Source: SFDP01 sp051653625 (lineage in GTDB: Bacteria > Bacillota > Clostridia > Lachnospirales > Lachnospiraceae). From it: a DNA stretch of 46,239 nt. Made by a program: the position numbers and the translations under genes. The DNA lies in assembly GCA_051653625.1 (NCBI GenBank), contig JBOFWM010000123.1, forward strand, positions 1 through 46,239, written 5' to 3'. Below are positions 40,956-46,239 of the stretch, piece by piece. Under the pieces are notes generated by a model that worked only from the letters and a program-made list of their open reading frames with translations, was not told the origin of the DNA and ran no database searches. Within the stretch, counting starts at the first letter, position 1, and each line of letters opens with the position of its first letter.

Positions 40956-43520
40956 ATGAAGTTGATAAGCAAATTTTTTGGAACACATAGTGAGAGAGAA
41001 TTAAAAAGAATTATTCCTCTTGTGGATAAGATTGAAAGTTTAAAAGAAGAAATGACAAATCTTACAGATGTTCAATTACAAGGAAAGACAAAAGAATTTA
41101 AAGATAGACTTGCGCAAGGAGAGACGTTAGATGATATTCTTCCAGAAGCATATGCTACAATTCGTGAGGCTGCAAAAAGAGTTCTTAACATGGAACATTA
41201 TAGAGTGCAGCTGATTGGTGGAATTATTTTACATCAAGGTCGTATTGCGGAAATGAGAACAGGAGAAGGGAAAACATTAGTTTCAACATTGCCAGCTTAT
41301 TTGAATGCATTAGAAGGGAAAGGTGTTCATATTGTAACTGTAAATGATTACCTAGCTGCACGTGATGCTGAATGGATGGGGCAAGTACATGAATTTTTAG
41401 GACTAAAAGTAGGAATTGTTGTAAATTCCCTTACTCCAGAAGAACGTAGAGCACAGTATAATTGCGATATTACGTATGTTACAAATAATGAATTAGGTTT
41501 TGATTACCTACGTGACAATATGGTTATTTATAAAGAGCAATTAGTTCTTCGTGATTTAAATTATGCCATTATTGATGAGGTCGATTCTGTTTTAGTGGAT
41601 GAGGCAAGAACACCACTTATTATTTCGGGACAAAGTGGAAAATCAACAAAGCTTTATGAAGTTTGTGATGTATTAGCTAGACAATTAAAAAGAGGCGACG
41701 ATATACAAGATTTAAGTAAAATGGATGCTATTATGGGAATTGTTCAAGAAGAAACAGGAGACTTTGTTGTTAATGAAAAAGATAAAATTGTAAATTTAAC
41801 AGCAAAAGGAATTGAAAAAGTGGAAAGATTTTTTACAATTGAAAATCTTGCAGATCCTGAAAATCTTGAAATTCAACATAATATTACATTAGCACTTCGT
41901 GCACATAATTTGATGTTTAAAGATCAAGATTATGTTGTAAAAGATGATCAAGTCATGATTGTTGATGAATTTACAGGACGTATTATGCCAGGTCGAAGAT
42001 ATTCGGATGGATTACATCAAGCAATTGAAGCAAAAGAAAAAGTTAAGGTAAAAAGAGAAAGTAAAACATTAGCAACTATTACTTTTCAAAATTTCTTTAA
42101 TAAATTTGAAAAAAAATGTGGAATGACAGGTACGGCTCTTACAGAAGAAAAAGAGTTTAGAGATATTTATGGAATGGACGTTATTGAAATTCCAACAAAT
42201 AAACCAATTGCTAGAATTGATCATCATGACGCAGTTTATAAATCAAAAGCGGAAAAGTTACATGCAATTATAAATGAAGTAGAATTGTCTTATAAAAAGC
42301 AACAACCTGTACTAGTTGGTACAATTACAATTGAAGGTTCGGAAGAAATTAGTTCTCTTTTAACAAAACGTGGAATACCACATAAAGTATTAAATGCGAA
42401 ATTTCATGAATTAGAGGCAGAAATTGTTGCAGATGCCGGAGTTGCAGGATCTGTTACAATTGCAACAAATATGGCAGGACGTGGTACAGACATTAAGTTG
42501 GATGATAAGGCAAAAGAAGCGGGTGGTTTAAAGATTATTGGTACAGAGCGCCATGAGTCAAGACGTATTGATAATCAGTTACGTGGTCGTGCAGGTCGTC
42601 AAGGAGATGCAGGAGAATCTAAATTTTATATTTCTTTACAAGATGATTTAATGCGTTTGTTTGGTTCAGAAAGACTGATTACTATGTTTAGCGCACTTGG
42701 TATTCCAGAAAACCAAGAGATTGAACATAAAACATTAAATAATGCCATTGAAACAGCGCAAAAGAAAATTGAAGGAAATAATTATGGTATTCGTAAAAAT
42801 TTATTAGAATATGATCAAGTAATGAATGAACAAAGAGAAATCATTTATGCAGAAAGACGTCGAGTTTTAGAGGGCGAAAGTATGCGAGATGTAATTTATA
42901 AAATGATTACTGATATAATTGATAATACAATCGATACTGTAATAGGGGAAGATTTAGATGTTGAAGAATGGGATTTGGTAGAATTAAATACATTATTATT
43001 GCCAATTATTCCATTAAAACCAATTACAAAAGAACGTAATACACATACTAAGAGAAATGAATTAAAACAACAATTAAAAGAAGAAGCAGTAAAACTATAT
43101 GAAGCAAAAGAAGCAGAATTTCCAGAAATTGAATCAATTCGTGAATTAGAGCGTGTGATTCTTTTAAAAGTCATTGATCGTAAATGGATGGATCATATTG
43201 ATGATATGGATCAGCTTCGCCAAGGAATTGGTTTGCAAGCATATGGACAAAGAGATCCACTTGTGGAATATAAAATGAATGGATATGAAATGTTTGATGC
43301 AATGACAGATAACATTCGTGAAGATACGGTTAAACTTTTATTACACGTTCGTATAGAACAAAAGGTAGAAAGAGAACAAGTTGCAAATGTAACTGGAACA
43401 AATAAGGATGAGTCACTTGGAAAACTACCAAAAAAGAGAAGTGAAATAAAAGTATATCCAAATGCACCTTGTCCATGTGGATCAGGAAAAAAATATAAGC
43501 AATGTTGTGGAAAAAATTAG
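40956..43520 (+). CDS. secA: Preprotein translocase ATPase SecA
   Basis: SecA drives secretory proteins through SecYEG. From ATG 40956 the product is 854 residues, beginning M-K-L-I-S-K-F-F-G-T-H-S-E-R-E, as in other SecA proteins. Walker A is M-R-T-G-E-G-K-T, the DEAD-type box is I-I-D-E-V-D-S-V-L-V-D-E-A-R-T-P-L-I-I-S-G, followed by M-A-G-R-G-T-D-I-K-L and R-G-R-A-G-R-Q-G-D. The C-terminal zinc site C-P-C-G-S-G-K-K-Y-K-Q-C-C is intact. AAGGAAGG lies 14 bases before the start, slightly far; an out-of-frame ATG at 40943 lies closer. prfB follows 27 bases later. Confidence 0.97.
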   Translation: MKLISKFFGTHSERELKRIIPLVDKIESLKEEMTNLTDVQLQGKTKEFKDRLAQGETLDDILPEAYATIREAAKRVLNMEHYRVQLIGGIILHQGRIAEMRTGEGKTLVSTLPAYLNALEGKGVHIVTVNDYLAARDAEWMGQVHEFLGLKVGIVVNSLTPEERRAQYNCDITYVTNNELGFDYLRDNMVIYKEQLVLRDLNYAIIDEVDSVLVDEARTPLIISGQSGKSTKLYEVCDVLARQLKRGDDIQDLSKMDAIMGIVQEETGDFVVNEKDKIVNLTAKGIEKVERFFTIENLADPENLEIQHNITLALRAHNLMFKDQDYVVKDDQVMIVDEFTGRIMPGRRYSDGLHQAIEAKEKVKVKRESKTLATITFQNFFNKFEKKCGMTGTALTEEKEFRDIYGMDVIEIPTNKPIARIDHHDAVYKSKAEKLHAIINEVELSYKKQQPVLVGTITIEGSEEISSLLTKRGIPHKVLNAKFHELEAEIVADAGVAGSVTIATNMAGRGTDIKLDDKAKEAGGLKIIGTERHESRRIDNQLRGRAGRQGDAGESKFYISLQDDLMRLFGSERLITMFSALGIPENQEIEHKTLNNAIETAQKKIEGNNYGIRKNLLEYDQVMNEQREIIYAERRRVLEGESMRDVIYKMITDIIDNTIDTVIGEDLDVEEWDLVELNTLLLPIIPLKPITKERNTHTKRNELKQQLKEEAVKLYEAKEAEFPEIESIRELERVILLKVIDRKWMDHIDDMDQLRQGIGLQAYGQRDPLVEYKMNGYEMFDAMTDNIREDTVKLLLHVRIEQKVEREQVANVTGTNKDESLGKLPKKRSEIKVYPNAPCPCGSGKKYKQCCGKN

Positions 43521-43547
43521 AAATAATAAAGAAAGCGTGGTGATTAA

Positions 43548-44655
43548 GTGGTTTTGTTAGATCAATTGAAGAGTGAATTATACTCTTTAAAAACACCCTT
43601 AAAAGAAGTGGGGGATTCACTTTGACTTAGACAATAAGACAAAGTGTTTAGAAGAAATGGCATTAGAGATGGAAGCACCAGGATTTTGGGACAATCCAGA
43701 TGCTTCAAATCAAAAAATGAAAGATTATAAATTATTAAAAGACACGATAGATTCTTTTTATGCGTTAGAATCTCAATATGAAGATATTGAAACTTTAATT
43801 GAGATGGGGTATGAAGAAGAGGATGAGGAAATTGCAAAAGAAGCAGAAGAGGAATTAAAACGTTTTCTTGTGAAATTAGAGGAAATACGATTAGAAACAT
43901 TACTTTCTGATGAATTTGATAAAAATAATGCAATTTTAAAATTAAATGCGGGTGCAGGTGGAACAGAGTCTTGTGATTGGGCCAGCATGTTATATCGCAT
44001 GTATACTAGATGGGCAGACAAAAAAGGATTTCAAGTGGAAGTTCTTGATTATTTAGATGGCGAAGAAGCAGGAATTAAATCTGTAACATTTCAAGTAAAT
44101 GGAATAAATGCCTATGGATATTTAAAGTCTGAAAAAGGAGTACATCGATTAGTACGTATTTCGCCATTTAATGCGCAAGGAAAACGTCAAACGTCTTTTG
44201 CATCATTAGATGTAATGCCAGACATAGAAGAAGATTTAGAAGTAGAAATTGATGAGAAAGATTTACGAATTGATACCTACAGAAGTAGTGGGGCAGGAGG
44301 ACAACATATCAATAAAACGTCATCTGCTATTCGTATTACTCATCTTCCAACAGGAATTGTTGTACAATGTCAAAATGAAAGAAGTCAACATTCTAATAAA
44401 GATAAAGCGATGCAAATGTTAAAATCTAAGTTATATTTGTTAAAAAAAGAAGCAAATGCTGAAAAATTATCAGATATAAGGGGAGAATTAACGGATATTG
44501 GATGGGGAAATCAAATACGTTCTTATGTATTCCAACCGTATACTTTAGTAAAGGATCATAGAACGAATGTAGAAAATGGAAATGTTGATGCAGTAATGGA
44601 TGGTGCTATTGATGGATTCATCAATGGATATTTGAAATGGATTCGTAAGGAATAA
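43548..44655 (+). CDS. prfB: Peptide chain release factor 2, with programmed +1 frameshift
   Basis: RF2 reads UGA and UAA stop codons. The coding sequence is split: codons from GTG 43548 to CTT 43620-43622, an in-frame TGA at 43623, then the +1 frame from GAC 43624 to 44655. CTT-TGA-C is the classic autoregulatory slip site. The joined product is about 368 residues, with the S-P-F anticodon-like tripeptide (R-I-S-P-F-N-A) and the G-A-G-G-Q-H-I-N-K-T catalytic loop. A G-run (GGGGG, 43610-43614) acts as the internal Shine-Dalgarno but lies five bases from CTT rather than the usual three. ATG 43657 is internal, not a start. secA-prfB order is typical of Firmicutes. Confidence 0.95.
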
Positions 44656-44723
44656 AAATATATAGACAAAGATATTTTAGAATGATAAAATATTAGAAAT
44701 ACTCTTAAATTGAATTGTAATAT

Positions 44724-44752
44724 AAAGGCTGTCCGAAGGGGCAGTCCTTTTT
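44724..44752 (+). terminator. Terminator of secA-prfB
   Basis: AAAGGCTGTC (44724-44733) pairs imperfectly (one bulge) with GGCAGTCCTTT (44740-44750), followed by Ts. Confidence 0.65.
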
Positions 44753-44791
44753 ATGCTCATAAATATGACGATTTAATAGAGGAGGAATCAA

Positions 44792-46239
44792 ATGAAACAT
44801 AAAAAAAAATATGCATACTATTCTATTTTTATTATTCTATTTGGAATACTATTTAATATCCACAAAATAGAAGCTAATGGTGCTATGATTTCAAAAGATA
44901 TTTATCATCAACATATAGGAAGTGAAAGTTCAGGTGGTGGATGCTATACTAAAGAACTTACAAAAACTGAAACAGTAGAACAAAAATGTCAAGGAACATT
45001 AATTTATTATCCTTCCTATGGAACAACAGGATGCGGAACGTGTGGAGCAGGATACACGGGAGATCAAAGTGGAAGAGATTGTTATACGGTAACATCCTAT
45101 ACGAATACAATCACTTATTATACATTAGATTGTAATATACAAGGATATGTTGGTGCATTATTTTTACAAAAAAGCACCGATGAATGGACAAGACAACTAG
45201 AATTATATGGTTGGTTTGTAAATGGTGGAAATTTATATATAAATCATAAACCTTATATTTGGAATGGAAGTACAGTAACAGATCAAAACAATTGGTTAGT
45301 TGAACAAAATGGTTTGTATTCATTAAAATTAAATACAGATTTAAATAATATTACAGAAGAAGCGATACTGAATATAGTGATAGATAATATTGATAGAACA
45401 CCGCCAACTGTTATTAATACTTATAAAAATGAAGAGGAATGGACTAAAGAAAATATCATATTTTCTTTTCAAGATGTACAGGATTTACAAGAAAATGGAA
45501 CAATTGGGAGCGGATTACATACTACTCCTTTTTTATTCTCTGAAAACACGAATTGGACGGATAACAACTCGATTGAAATAATTGAAAATGGGGAATATAT
45601 TACTTATATTAAAGATCGGTTAGAAAATGTAATGGAATATCGATATAGAATATCAAATATTGACAGAGAAGGTCCTACTTTTTTAAATATTGAAATAGAG
45701 GAAGAGAAAAATGCTAAGGATTGCACTATAATAGTTGAAATTGAAGATTTGCAGTTAGATGGTTCATTAGGTTCGGGGTTACCAAAACATTTTATTTCTT
45801 ATGATAAAGGAAAAACATGGAACGATGAATTAAGTATTACAGTAAGTGAAAATAAAGAATATAGTATATATATTAAAGACAAGTTAGAAAATATTTCAAA
45901 AAAAAATATCACGATTTCACATTTAGATACGTATGGTCCTACTGTGTCACATACAAAAAAATTAGAGGAGAGTAGTAACCAACGTGAAGTAATAGAACTT
46001 CATGTAGAAGACATAAATAAAAATGGAACAAAAGGGATAGGATTACCAAAATATTATCTTAGTACAGACTTAGGTAAAACTTGGAGTGATCAAAATATTT
46101 TAGAACATGATGAAAATAATACATATATTATATGGGCAAAGGATTTAAATGATAATATTACAACATATACATATTCAGTAGATAGTATTAAAAGTATAGA
46201 GAATCTAGAACCGGACGAATTAGAAGAGGAAGAGGAAAA
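44792..46239 (+). CDS. Large secreted protein with Cys-rich head and Ig-like repeats, 5' part
   Basis: The frame is open from ATG 44792 (GGAGGAA upstream) to the right edge, 482 codons with no stop, so the 3' end is missing. It starts with a signal peptide (M-K-H-K-K-K-Y-A-Y-Y then a hydrophobic core, about residues 10-25). A Cys/Gly/Thr/Tyr-rich segment follows (about 45-115) with at least seven Cys, including G-T-T-G-C-G-T-C-G-A-G-Y. From about residue 201 there are three tandem repeats of about 88-90 residues with D-x-x-G-P-T, G-S-G-L-P, S-x-D-x-G-K-T-W and K-D-x-L-E-N. It looks like a cell-surface or adhesion-type protein. It is not related by function to prfB. Confidence 0.8.
   Translation, partial: MKHKKKYAYYSIFIILFGILFNIHKIEANGAMISKDIYHQHIGSESSGGGCYTKELTKTETVEQKCQGTLIYYPSYGTTGCGTCGAGYTGDQSGRDCYTVTSYTNTITYYTLDCNIQGYVGALFLQKSTDEWTRQLELYGWFVNGGNLYINHKPYIWNGSTVTDQNNWLVEQNGLYSLKLNTDLNNITEEAILNIVIDNIDRTPPTVINTYKNEEEWTKENIIFSFQDVQDLQENGTIGSGLHTTPFLFSENTNWTDNNSIEIIENGEYITYIKDRLENVMEYRYRISNIDREGPTFLNIEIEEEKNAKDCTIIVEIEDLQLDGSLGSGLPKHFISYDKGKTWNDELSITVSENKEYSIYIKDKLENISKKNITISHLDTYGPTVSHTKKLEESSNQREVIELHVEDINKNGTKGIGLPKYYLSTDLGKTWSDQNILEHDENNTYIIWAKDLNDNITTYTYSVDSIKSIENLEPDELEEEEE
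45392..46185 (+). repeat. Three tandem Ig-like protein repeats
   Basis: Units start near 45392 (D-R-T-P-P-T), 45662 (D-R-E-G-P-T) and 45926 (D-T-Y-G-P-T), about 265-270 bases apart. Each has G-x-G-L near the middle, then a K-T-W or N-W-T segment and a K-D-x-L-E-N or K-D-L-N-D-N motif near the end. The DNA has diverged, so the repeat is old. Confidence 0.75.

Noticed and set aside
40733..40972. N-terminal extension of Ptb
   Set aside because: The frame is open, but it covers the promoter region, reads as Phe/Ile/Asn-rich non-protein-like sequence and makes Ptb longer than its family.
43657..44655. prfB as a simple gene starting at ATG 43657
   Set aside because: The upstream short frame from 43548, the CTT-TGA-C slip site and protein-like codons before 43657 show that the real gene uses a +1 frameshift.
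1..46239. CRISPR arrays, tRNA or rRNA genes
   Set aside because: No regularly spaced repeats and no tRNA- or rRNA-like sequence were recognised on either strand.

Overview
The window looks like chromosomal DNA from a strictly anaerobic, butyrate-forming member of the Clostridia, most likely Lachnospiraceae or a close relative. The basis is the strong AT richness, an intact thl-crt-hbd-bcd-etfB-etfA operon in the order common in that family, ptb-buk, an [FeFe] hydrogenase, strong AGGAGG-type ribosome binding sites and Clostridium-like housekeeping genes (secA, prfB, long hpf). The species cannot be fixed from sequence reading alone.

Layout. (1) 1-9545 is an accessory region. It opens with the 3' end of an AlbA_2/HATPase-type DNA-binding regulator. 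Four tightly packed genes follow that I cannot assign to a known system: a radical SAM/SPASM enzyme, an endonuclease/exonuclease/phosphatase (EEP) protein, a membrane-anchored HAD phosphatase and a thymidylate-kinase-like P-loop kinase. Next come decayed mobile DNA (tyrosine integrase 3' end, IS21 remnant with istB and an istA tail, IS1595-type transposase pseudogene), two hypothetical genes and a YefM-YoeB toxin-antitoxin operon with a palindromic operator. (2) 9546-15593 holds a voltage-sensor K+ channel overlapping a SulP transporter, then a two-gene [FeFe] hydrogenase whose partner is a GltD/NfnB-like flavoprotein carrying a NuoF-type cluster. (3) 15612-21690 is hexuronate catabolism: AraC regulator, uxuA, uxuB, convergent uxaC with two cre-like sites, and an SDR gene. 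(4) 21788-24164 holds an SH3b-NlpC/P60 wall hydrolase with a WalR-like box, a DnaA-box-like cluster and long-form hpf. (5) 24305-30398 is the acetyl-CoA to butyryl-CoA operon. (6) 30435-38671 has a small pseudogene, a chemoreceptor-like protein and a divergent four-carbon acid-sugar regulon (tpiA-rpiB versus pdxA2, DUF1537 kinase and KdgT permease, plus a DeoR regulator) with a near-identical operator copy on each side. (7) 38719-46239 holds ptb-buk, secA, prfB with a programmed +1 frameshift, and a large secreted repeat protein that runs off the right edge.

How it fits together. Hexuronates (UxaC, UxuB, UxuA) yield 2-keto-3-deoxygluconate, and four-carbon acid sugars (DUF1537 kinase, PdxA2) yield dihydroxyacetone phosphate; both feed glycolysis to acetyl-CoA. 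Thl, Crt, Hbd and the electron-bifurcating Bcd-EtfAB turn acetyl-CoA into butyryl-CoA and reduce ferredoxin. Ptb and Buk convert butyryl-CoA to butyrate with ATP gain, and the hydrogenase disposes of electrons. The least explained part is the four-gene cassette at 529-4325.
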